Assembly: GCA_005798925.1 (NCBI GenBank)
Contig: SYID01000195.1
Span: forward strand, 1 to 12,309
Reading direction: 5' to 3'
From: Verrucomicrobiota bacterium
GTDB taxonomy: Bacteria > Verrucomicrobiota > Verrucomicrobiia > Opitutales > UBA953
Length of the DNA: 12,309 nucleotides
The notes beneath the pieces are model-generated. The model was given only the letters and a program-made list of their open reading frames with translations, was not told where the DNA came from and did not search any database. Made by a program: the position numbers and the translations under genes. Shown here in pieces: positions 1-6,097 of the stretch. Every line of letters begins with the position of its first letter. Within the stretch, counting starts at the first letter, position 1.

Positions 1-195
1 CTCGCCCGCGCGCTGGCGGGCCCCCGCCACGCCCTGGTGCTGCCCCTCTCGGGGCTGCTCGGCGCGGCGCTCCTGCTCGGCGCGGACACGCTCGGCCGCG
101 GCGCCTTCCCGTCGGCCCCGCTGTCGGCCGCGGCGGTGACCGCGCTGCTCGGGGCGCCGCTCTTCATCTGGATCGCAGGGAGGCGCCATGACTGA
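1..195 (+). CDS. FecCD-family ABC transporter permease, C-terminal fragment
   Basis: Only the last 64 residues are present; the gene begins before the window. The frame reads L-A-R-A-L-A-G-P-R-H and then two hydrophobic stretches. The first has the pattern LPLSGLLGAALLLGADTLGR, and the end has the pattern VTALLGAPLFIWI followed by a basic tail. This is the usual ending of FecCD/BtuC permeases, the integral-membrane subunit of ABC importers for Fe(III)-siderophores, haem or cobalamin. The stop (193-195) overlaps the ATPase start by 8 nt (ATGACTGA), so the two are co-translated parts of one importer. The substrate cannot be read from this fragment. Confidence 0.85.
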   Translation, partial: LARALAGPRHALVLPLSGLLGAALLLGADTLGRGAFPSAPLSAAAVTALLGAPLFIWIAGRRHD

Positions 196-898
196 CGTGC
201 TCATCGAAGCGGTCGGCGTCGGGGCCGAGCTCGGCGGACACCGCGTGGTCGACGGAGTCTCGCTGCGCGCGTCCGCGGGCCAGGTCACCGGAATCATCGG
301 CCCCAACGGCGCGGGCAAGACGACTTTCCTCCGCGCCTTGGCCGGCCTCCTGCCCGCGGCGACGGGCGAGCTGCGCGTGGCGGGGCTCGATCCGCGCGCC
401 GCCGCGCCCGGCGCGATGGCGGCGCAGCGCGCCTACTCTCCGCAGAAACCCGCCAGCGCCTGGGACTTCCGCCTCGCGGAGCTGGGCCTGCTGTCCGGCG
501 ATCCGGCGGCCTATGCCGGCTGGCTCGACGCCTTCGGGCTCGCGGCCGCCCCGGAGCTCCCGCTGTCCGCGCTGTCGGGCGGCGAACAGAAGTGCGCCCA
601 CCTCGCGCTGGCCTTCGTCGCCCTCGGCGACCCGTTCGGCCGGGTGCTGCTGCTCGACGAGCCCGGCGCGGCGCTCGACCTGAACCGGCAGGCGATGCTT
701 CGGCGGATCGTCGCCGGCTTCGCGCGGGCCGGCGCGGCGGTGGTCGTGGCGACGCACGACCTCGGTTTCGCGCGGGGCTGCGACCAGGTGCTCGTGCTCG
801 CGGAAGGCCGGCTGATCGCGACGGGCGACCCCGCCGCGACGCTCACGCCCGCGGTCGTCGGCGCGACCTGGGGCGAGGCCTCGTCGCCGCCGGCGTGA
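188..898 (+). CDS. ABC transporter ATP-binding protein (FecE/BtuD-like)
   Basis: This 236-residue protein would power the FecCD-type permease encoded immediately upstream, importing iron-siderophore, haem or a corrinoid through the inner membrane. Motifs in order: Walker A GPNGAGKTT (about 38-46), Q-loop Gln86 in SPQKP, signature LSGGEQ (129-134), Walker B VLLLDEP (153-159), D-loop around ALDLNRQ, and switch His190 in ATHDL. It is a little shorter than the usual 250-260 residues. After LSGGEQ it reads KCAHLALAF rather than the more usual QRV.LARAL, so the conserved Gln-Arg pair is missing. The ATG at 188 is chosen because it overlaps the permease stop. The last 56 nt overlap the end of the convergent glycosylase gene. 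The family call is firm; the substrate is unknown. Confidence 0.93.
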   Translation: MTDVLIEAVGVGAELGGHRVVDGVSLRASAGQVTGIIGPNGAGKTTFLRALAGLLPAATGELRVAGLDPRAAAPGAMAAQRAYSPQKPASAWDFRLAELGLLSGDPAAYAGWLDAFGLAAAPELPLSALSGGEQKCAHLALAFVALGDPFGRVLLLDEPGAALDLNRQAMLRRIVAGFARAGAAVVVATHDLGFARGCDQVLVLAEGRLIATGDPAATLTPAVVGATWGEASSPPA

Positions 899-1778
899 CG
901 GCGGCCGGCAGCACGCCCGCCCGCGCGGCGGAGAAAAGATACTGCTGCGCGAGGCCGGCGGCGGGTCCGAAATGGACGCGGCCGAACTGCTCCAGCTGGG
1001 CGGGTTTCCAGCCGTGGAGACCGTAGGCCGAACCCATCGCCTGGACGACCCAGGTGTCCACCGGGAAGCTTTCCAACCGGCCGAAGCCGAAGAGCGCGAC
1101 GCAGGCCGCCACCTTCGGGCCGACGCCGGGCAGCCGACAGAGCGCTTCGAGCAGCTCGGGCGTCGTGAGCCCCGCGAACTCACGGGCCCAGTCCGGACGC
1201 GCGCGCAACGCCGACGCGGTCCCCCGCAAGAAGGCCGCGCGGTAACCCAGCGAGCAGGCCCGCAAAACGGCTTCGTCGGCGTCGGCCAGCGCGGCCCAGC
1301 CCGGCAAGGCGCGGAAGCCGCCCGCCAGGGGCGCGCCGAGCCTCTCCGCGAGCGCCGCGACCATGACGCGGATCTGCGCGATGCGCTTGTTCGAGCTGCA
1401 GAGGAAACCGATCAGCGCCTCATGGGGATCCTGCCGCAGGATGCGCAGGCCCGGGAACGCGTCGCGCGCCGCGCGCAGGACGGGATCGGAACGCCAGGGC
1501 AGTTCGGCGGACAAACGCGCCTGGGCGCCGCCGGCGTCGAGGTAACGGGCCAAGGCGGCCTCCGCGTGCGACAACCCCGCGGGGGCGCGCCATTCCAAGC
1601 CGGCCGGACCGGCGCGCACGCCGGCGACGGTGTCCCCGAAGACGCCCTGCCAGCTGCCGTCGGACTCGCGGCGCCAGCGGAAAGCCTGCCCGCCGTCGAG
1701 CTGTTCAGCCAGCGTCGCGGCGGGCACATCCTCGGCCAGCCGCAGCGGGCGCCAGGGAGTCCACGCGACGGCGCCCAT
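843..1778 (-). CDS. 8-oxoguanine DNA glycosylase/AP lyase, OGG1 family
   Basis: 311 residues. OGG1-type enzymes excise 8-oxoguanine from DNA and can cut the resulting abasic site (base excision repair). Visible landmarks are GGQAFRW (29-35) in the N-terminal OGG domain and CSSN (127-130), matching the SSNNN..I motif. A helix-hairpin-helix LPGVGPKVAA (216-225) carries the presumed Schiff-base Lys222, with catalytic Asp241 in FPVDTWV. Near the end, FGPAAGLAQQYLF (270-282) matches the family's terminal GPYAGWAQQ-like segment. The last ~25 residues are Arg/Pro-rich and come from antisense reading of the ABC ATPase gene, so they are probably dispensable. I chose ATG 1776-1778 because it lies 5 nt after the upstream lipoprotein stop and residues before it look like read-through. 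No clear Shine-Dalgarno is seen. It is probably the last gene of the minus-strand run. Confidence 0.88.
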   Translation of the reverse strand: MGAVAWTPWRPLRLAEDVPAATLAEQLDGGQAFRWRRESDGSWQGVFGDTVAGVRAGPAGLEWRAPAGLSHAEAALARYLDAGGAQARLSAELPWRSDPVLRAARDAFPGLRILRQDPHEALIGFLCSSNKRIAQIRVMVAALAERLGAPLAGGFRALPGWAALADADEAVLRACSLGYRAAFLRGTASALRARPDWAREFAGLTTPELLEALCRLPGVGPKVAACVALFGFGRLESFPVDTWVVQAMGSAYGLHGWKPAQLEQFGRVHFGPAAGLAQQYLFSAARAGVLPAAVTPAATRPRPRSRRRPRA

Positions 1779-1783
1779 CGGAC

Positions 1784-2299
1784 TCAGCGCGCGGAAAGGT
1801 CGGCGGGCGTGCCCCAGAGGAAGCTGTGCTTCGCGGCGAGCACCTTGCCCCGGGCGTCGACGGCCGAGAAACGCCAGGCCACCGGGCGCCACTTGCCTTC
1901 TCCGGCCTGCGCGCCTGTCAGCCCGATGACGTATTCCCCGAACGGAAAACCGGGGCGGAGCGACGGCGTGAATTCGTGCCGCTCGGGCGGCCGGCCTTCG
2001 ACGCGGACGACTTCGAGCACGAGCCGGCCGCCGGGCGGAAGCGGTTCGGCGAGCTTGACGTAGAAGTAGTGGCCGGGGCGGACGGAAGGATCGGTGCGGA
2101 AGACGATGTCCGCGCCGTGGTCCTCTTTGGTCGAATATGCCTCGGTGGCGCGGGTCACGTCGGCGGCGGCGCGACGCCGTTCATGTACATAAGAGACCCC
2201 GGCCACCTCGTCGGTCGAGATGTCAGGGGTGTCGCAAGCGACCAGCAGCAGCGCGGCGAGCGCGGCCCACCGGGAGGCCTGGCTCGCCGCACGGCTCAC
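1784..2299 (-). CDS. Small predicted lipoprotein, function unknown
   Basis: 171 residues from a GTG start. The N-terminus has Arg residues, a hydrophobic stretch WAALAALLLV and a lipobox LVAC with Cys22, so it should be lipidated and held in a membrane facing the periplasm. The mature part is soluble and beta-rich in appearance. It includes a segment HYFYVKLAEPLPPGGRLVLE (77-96) and a segment EFTPSLRPGFPFGEYVIGLTG (109-129), which resemble a beta-sandwich but match no family I recognise. The GTG at 2297-2299 is supported by the signal peptide beginning there and by the GTGA overlap with the stop of the upstream 39-codon gene. The open frame extends further upstream, but only as an out-of-frame reading of that small gene. 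It is followed 5 nt later by the glycosylase gene. No function is inferred. Confidence 0.8.
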   Translation of the reverse strand: MSRAASQASRWAALAALLLVACDTPDISTDEVAGVSYVHERRRAAADVTRATEAYSTKEDHGADIVFRTDPSVRPGHYFYVKLAEPLPPGGRLVLEVVRVEGRPPERHEFTPSLRPGFPFGEYVIGLTGAQAGEGKWRPVAWRFSAVDARGKVLAAKHSFLWGTPADLSAR

Positions 2300-2415
2300 T
2301 TCTTGGCCTTCTTCTTGCTCGCGGCGGCGCGGGCGACCTTGATACGGGCCTTCTTGCGCTCGAGGTAGGCGCGACGACGGCGACGCTTGATGACTTTGTT
2401 GCTCTGTTGACCCAT
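2296..2415 (-). CDS. 39-residue highly basic small protein
   Basis: A short gene reading MGQQSNKVIK, a run of five Arg (11-15), then AYLERKKARIKVARAAASKK and ending KAKK. Eighteen of 39 residues are Lys or Arg and only one is acidic. This is typical of ribosome- or nucleic-acid-binding small proteins, but I do not recognise a named family with certainty. Support for it being real: an ATG at 2413-2415 with a GGGGAGGA Shine-Dalgarno-like stretch about 10 nt upstream, a clean stop that overlaps the next gene's GTG start (GTGA), and a position just downstream of a tRNA gene. The N-terminus MGQQSNKVIKR looks non-random and could be a conserved signature. Its role, perhaps RNA or ribosome association, is inference. 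Confidence 0.75.
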   Translation of the reverse strand: MGQQSNKVIKRRRRRAYLERKKARIKVARAAASKKKAKK

Positions 2416-2506
2416 GGTGGGTGCATCCTCCCCGAACCTCCCGGATGGTCAAGGAGAAGGTTGCGGACCGTCCCCAGGAGGCCCGGGGAGCGGAAGGAGG
2501 CCTTTC

Positions 2507-2581
<75 letters not shown>

Positions 2582-2597
2582 GTGCGAAAGGAGTCCA

Positions 2598-2627
2598 ATC
2601 AAGGCAAGGTGTAGGCGGCTCTGTCAA
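2598..2627 (-). promoter_or_regulatory. Candidate sigma-70-like promoter for tRNA-Asn
   Basis: On the minus strand there is a perfect TTGACA -35 box (2627-2622). After 18 nt there is a weak -10 CTTGAT (2603-2598, three of six consensus positions). Transcription would start roughly 9 nt before the tRNA 5' end at 2581. The -35 match is strong and well placed; the -10 is poor, so this remains a candidate. Confidence 0.45.
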
Positions 2628-2783
2628 ACAAATCCGCCGGCCACCGGACGAGGAGCTCATGTCTTTGAAATCGCCGCAATCATCTGAAAAGCCCGGATTG
2701 GCGGGGGGCGCGACGACATTCACCCCACGGCCCCCTAATCTCTGGACTCCCCTCTGCGGCCTGTCTTCCTTGTGCGCATTCCC

Positions 2784-3755
2784 ATGCGCTGGACCCGACT
2801 TCCTGAAACTCCGAACGCCCCCGGCTACGGCGGCGCCTTCGTCGGCACCTCCGGCGACACGCTGCTCTGCGGCGGCGGCTCGAATTACCCCGACAAGGCC
2901 GGCTGGGAAGGCGGCGCCCGAGTCTGGCACGACGCGGTCTACGCCCTCGCCAGCACCCGCTCCAAGAAGTGGGCGGTCGCCGGCAAACTCCCGCGACCCT
3001 GCGGGTATGGCGTCGGCGTCTCGATCCGGCAGGGCCTGCTCATGATCGGCGGCGCTGATTCGTATCGCCATTACGCTGACTGCTACACCCTTGCGATCGA
3101 GGAAGGCGAACTGAAGGTCCGTCCCTTCCCCTTCCTCCCCCGGCCGCTGGCCTACGCCGCGGGCGCGCTCGTCGGCAGCAAGGTGATCGTCGCGGGCGGC
3201 ACCGAGCGGCCCGACGCCACGGCCGCCTCCTCGAGCGCCTTCGCGATCGACCTCGCGAACCTCAACGCCGGCTGGAAGGAGCTGCCCTTGTGCGCCGGCT
3301 CCGGCCGCATGCTGGCCCAGGCCGCCGGCACCAAGGACACGTTCTATCTCTTCGGCGGCGTCGCGCTGAGCCCCGGAGCCAAAGGCGTCGAACGCGAGTT
3401 CCTCACCGACTGCCACGCTTTCACGCTCGGCAAGGAATGGCGGCGCCTCGCCATGCTGCCCCGTCCGGTCGCCGGCGCGCCTTCGCCCTGCCCGGTCTTC
3501 GATGACGAGATCCTTCTGCTCGGCGGCGACGACGGCAAGCTGGCCGGCAAGGTCGAGGCCGCGAAGCACCCCGGCTACGCCAAGAGGGTGCTCGCCTACG
3601 ATCGGACGGCCGACGCCTGGAAAGAAGCCGGCGACGGCTCGGCCCAGGTGCTTTCGACAGGCTGCGCGAAGTGGTCCGGCGGCTATGCCCTGACCAACGG
3701 CGAACTCCGGCCGTTCGTCCGCACCGCCGAAGGCTGGCTGCTGCGCCCGGAGTAA
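2784..3755 (+). CDS. Cyclically permuted mutarotase (NanM/YjhT-like kelch propeller), apparently cytosolic
   Basis: 323 residues of kelch-type six-bladed beta-propeller, related to the N-acetylneuraminate mutarotase NanM and the cyclically permuted mutarotase family (TIGR03548-like). The family would speed interconversion of the alpha and beta anomers of Neu5Ac. Markers are CGGGSNYPDKAGWEGG (29-44, the family's GG.NFP..PWEGG motif), kelch Gly-Gly doublets at MIGG (87-90), VAGGT (136-140) and LFGG (189-192), and LLGGDDG (245-251) followed by HPGYAKRVLAYD. There is no signal peptide. I prefer ATG 2784, giving MRWTRLPETP, which fits the family N-terminus; an in-frame GTG at 2772 would add four residues. 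No clear Shine-Dalgarno precedes either. It is followed after 55 nt, holding a strong inverted repeat, by a paralogue. Activity on sialic acid is inferred from family and context. Confidence 0.85.
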   Translation: MRWTRLPETPNAPGYGGAFVGTSGDTLLCGGGSNYPDKAGWEGGARVWHDAVYALASTRSKKWAVAGKLPRPCGYGVGVSIRQGLLMIGGADSYRHYADCYTLAIEEGELKVRPFPFLPRPLAYAAGALVGSKVIVAGGTERPDATAASSSAFAIDLANLNAGWKELPLCAGSGRMLAQAAGTKDTFYLFGGVALSPGAKGVEREFLTDCHAFTLGKEWRRLAMLPRPVAGAPSPCPVFDDEILLLGGDDGKLAGKVEAAKHPGYAKRVLAYDRTADAWKEAGDGSAQVLSTGCAKWSGGYALTNGELRPFVRTAEGWLLRPE

Positions 3756-3766
3756 GCGATGGGGCT

Positions 3767-3815
3767 GGCATGGCGCCGGGGAAAGGCTAGAAAGGCCTGA
3801 CCCCGGCGCCATGCC
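3767..3815. repeat. Perfect 15-bp inverted repeat spanning the next gene's start codon
   Basis: The left arm GGCATGGCGCCGGGG (3767-3781) is the exact reverse complement of the right arm CCCCGGCGCCATGCC (3801-3815), separated by 19 nt. The spacer holds a second short pair, AGGC (3784-3787) with GCCT (3795-3798), so RNA could form one long interrupted hairpin. The right arm contains the ATG (3811-3813) of the exported mutarotase gene. There is no T-tract, so it is not an ordinary intrinsic terminator. It may be a REP-like element, an mRNA-stability or translation-control hairpin, or both. Confidence 0.9.
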
Positions 3816-4860
3816 CCGCCTCACCCCACTCCTCGGCCTGCTCGCCGCGATGCTCGTCCGGGCGCAGGCTGAGCCGTTGCCTGACCTGCCTGACCCGCTG
3901 GGCCGCGCCGGCATGATGGCGGCGGTCCTGCGCGAAGCCGACGGGACGGAGGTCATCCTCGCGGCCGGCGGCAGCAATTTTCCCGACCAGATGCCCTGGC
4001 AAGGCGGATCGCGCAAATACCATCGCGAGATCCTCAAACTCGCCCGCCGGGACGGCGCCTGGGCTTGGAGCAAGGTCGGCGACCTGCCCGAAGGCCTCGT
4101 CTGCGCGGCTTTCTGCGCGACCCCCGGGCGCGACGCGCTCGTCGTCGCCGGCGGCGCCGCCGCGGGCGGGCACCGTGCCGAGGTCCTCCGCGTCGGACTC
4201 GACGGCCGGGTCACGCGCCTCGGGACACCGATGCCCCGCCCGCGCGCGTACGCAGGCTTCGCTTACGCCAACGGCAACCTCGTCGTCATCGGCGGCATCG
4301 CCGGACCCGACGACACCGCGGCGCTTCCCACGCTGACCTCCCTCGACCTCGACGCCCCGGACGCGCCTTGGCGCACGAGCGAAGAGGACCCGAGCTTCGC
4401 GCGCCTCATCCCGCTCGTCGGCGCCGGCCGCAACCTGCTCCTATGGGGCGGGGGCTGCTCGCTTTCGGCCCGGGACGGCAAGCCCTTCCGGGACTATCAC
4501 GAGAACCTCGCGTTCCAGTCGTCGCTCGATGCCGGCAACCGCTTCCATGGCCTGCCTCATCCCCTCGCCGGCTGCGCCGGCCCCGGGGTGGCGACCTCGG
4601 GCCACCTGCTCTTCGTGGGCGGCGACGACGGCACGCAGTACGGCCAGCCGTATGAGACCCACGCGGGCCTCGCCCGGCGGATCCTCGCGGTGGACATGGA
4701 GACGCTCGAAGTCACGGACCTCGGCGAATGGCCGCACCCCGTGGCCGTCGCCCCGTTGCTGCGCCTCGGGGACGACCTTGTCACGGTCAGCGGCGAAGTC
4801 CGGCCCGGCGTCCGCACGCCCAAGCTCACCCGCTGGACGATCCCGGCGAAATACCGATGA
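3811..4860 (+). CDS. Exported NanM-like sialic acid mutarotase (kelch propeller)
   Basis: 349 residues. A signal peptide is visible: MPRLTPLLGLLAAMLVRAQA with likely cleavage after Ala-Gln-Ala (residue 20), so the mature protein is exported, as E. coli NanM is. It is a paralogue of the upstream gene. AAGGSNFPDQMPWQGG (51-66) matches that protein's CGGGSNYPDKAGWEGG, and VGGDDG (269-274) followed by HAGLARRILAVD (284-295) matches LGGDDG...HPGYAKRVLAYD. Other kelch Gly-Gly pairs are VVAGG (111-115), VIGGI (159-163) and LWGGG (211-215). It would equilibrate alpha-Neu5Ac released by the sialidase with the beta anomer. The start is fixed by the signal peptide but sits in the right arm of an inverted repeat and has no clear Shine-Dalgarno. 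Its stop overlaps the MFS start by ATGA. Confidence 0.87.
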   Translation: MPRLTPLLGLLAAMLVRAQAEPLPDLPDPLGRAGMMAAVLREADGTEVILAAGGSNFPDQMPWQGGSRKYHREILKLARRDGAWAWSKVGDLPEGLVCAAFCATPGRDALVVAGGAAAGGHRAEVLRVGLDGRVTRLGTPMPRPRAYAGFAYANGNLVVIGGIAGPDDTAALPTLTSLDLDAPDAPWRTSEEDPSFARLIPLVGAGRNLLLWGGGCSLSARDGKPFRDYHENLAFQSSLDAGNRFHGLPHPLAGCAGPGVATSGHLLFVGGDDGTQYGQPYETHAGLARRILAVDMETLEVTDLGEWPHPVAVAPLLRLGDDLVTVSGEVRPGVRTPKLTRWTIPAKYR

Positions 4861-6092
4861 CCGCAGGCCCCTCCGCCGCCCGCACGGCCTGGCTGGTCGT
4901 CCTGCTCCTGATTCCGGTCGCGCTGCTCAACTACCTCGACCGGCAGCTCGTGGCCACGATGCAGCAGTCGATCATGGGCGACGTCAGCGGCATCCGGAGC
5001 CAGGAACAGTGGGGGCACATGCTGGCCTGGTTCAAGTGGACCTACGCGCTGGCCAGCCCCTTCGCCGGCTACGTCGCGGACCGCTTCGGCCGCCGCCACG
5101 TCATCGCGCTCAGCCTGCTCGTCTGGTCAGCCGACACCTGGGCGACGGGTTATGCGCAGACCTACGACCAGCTCCTCTGGACCCGCGCCATCATGGGCCT
5201 GAGCGAGGCTTTCTACATCCCCGCGGCGCTCGCGCTGATCGCCGACCACCACCTGAGCGCGACGCGTTCGCGCGCCGTCGGCCTGCACCAGATCGGCATC
5301 TACCTCGGCGTCATGCTGGGCAGCGTCGGCGGCTACGTGGCGGACGACCCGGCCCTCGGCTGGCGCTGGGCTTTCGCCACGATGGGACTCGCGGGCGTCG
5401 GCTATGCGCTGCCGCTCTGGTGGTGGCTCCGCGAGGCGCCGCGCAAGCCGGACGCCCCGGCCGCCGGCGCGCCGCTGGCCGCCGCGGGCGAACTGCTGCG
5501 CGACCGCAACTTCCAGCTGCTGCTGCTCTACTTCACCCTGCCCGCGCTGGCCGGCTGGGTCGTGCGCGACTGGATGCCCAGCGTGCTGCGCAAGGAGCTC
5601 GGCCTGACGCAGGGGCTCGCCGGCGTGAGCGCGGTGGTCTGGTGGCAAGGCGCCGCGATCGCCAGCGCCGTCGCCGGCGGCTGGCTGGCGGACCGCTGGA
5701 TGCGCCAAAGCCTGCGCGGCCGCCAGAAGGTGAGCGCCCTCGGCATGGCCCTCATCGCGCCGGCCCTGCTCGGCGTCGGCATCGTCATCGACCAGGGCTC
5801 GCTCCCGCTGGCGATCTTCTTCCTCGTGCTGTTCGGGCTCGGGTGGGGCCTGTTCGACGGCAACAACATGCCGATCCTCGCGCAGATCGCCCGCCCCGAA
5901 AGGCGCGCCACCGGCTACGGCCTGATGAACCTCGCGAGCATCTCCTGCGGCGGCCTTTCGGACGTCGGGTTCGGCTGGCTGCGCGACCACCACGTCCCGC
6001 TGAACCTCATCTTCGCCGGGTTCGCGGCCGTGGCTTGTCTCTCCGCCTGGCTCGTCCTTAGGATCAGGCCCGTTTCCGAAGACCTCCGCTGA
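4857..6092 (+). CDS. MFS transporter, probable sialic acid importer
   Basis: 411 residues with about 12 hydrophobic segments, normal for the major facilitator superfamily. TM1 carries ALLNYLDRQ, as in the anion:cation symporter type of MFS. The loop 2-3 signature is GYVADRFGRRH (residues about 73-83), and TM4 carries RAIMGLSEAFYIPAALALIADH. The C-terminal half begins after a cytoplasmic loop rich in Pro/Ala, has a degenerate repeat of the loop motif (GGWLADRW) and includes DGNNMPILAQ. The start at 4857 overlaps the mutarotase stop (ATGA), indicating translational coupling. NanA begins 5 nt after the stop. Placement between the exported mutarotase and the lyase makes Neu5Ac the likeliest substrate; family sequence alone does not prove it. 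It is not the 14-TM NanT of E. coli by length. Confidence 0.88.
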   Translation: MTAGPSAARTAWLVVLLLIPVALLNYLDRQLVATMQQSIMGDVSGIRSQEQWGHMLAWFKWTYALASPFAGYVADRFGRRHVIALSLLVWSADTWATGYAQTYDQLLWTRAIMGLSEAFYIPAALALIADHHLSATRSRAVGLHQIGIYLGVMLGSVGGYVADDPALGWRWAFATMGLAGVGYALPLWWWLREAPRKPDAPAAGAPLAAAGELLRDRNFQLLLLYFTLPALAGWVVRDWMPSVLRKELGLTQGLAGVSAVVWWQGAAIASAVAGGWLADRWMRQSLRGRQKVSALGMALIAPALLGVGIVIDQGSLPLAIFFLVLFGLGWGLFDGNNMPILAQIARPERRATGYGLMNLASISCGGLSDVGFGWLRDHHVPLNLIFAGFAAVACLSAWLVLRIRPVSEDLR

Positions 6093-6097
6093 ATCCG

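Noticed and set aside
164..1183. Long Arg/Ala-rich minus-strand frame opposite the ABC ATPase
   Set aside because: Shadow of the ATPase and the glycosylase in other frames; no motif, composition dominated by Arg, Ala and Gly.
2471..2489. GC-rich hairpin 17 nt after the tRNA-Asn 3' end (minus strand)
   Set aside because: A 7-bp stem with a 5-nt loop forms, but there is no T-tract after it, so I do not call a terminator. The tRNA may be co-transcribed with the basic protein gene.
2659..3045. Plus-strand 128-codon frame with AGGAG just before its ATG
   Set aside because: The Shine-Dalgarno-like stretch is only 3 nt from the ATG, most of the frame overlaps the mutarotase in another phase, and the product is Pro/Ser/Ala-rich without motifs. 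A short leader peptide is not excluded but has no support.
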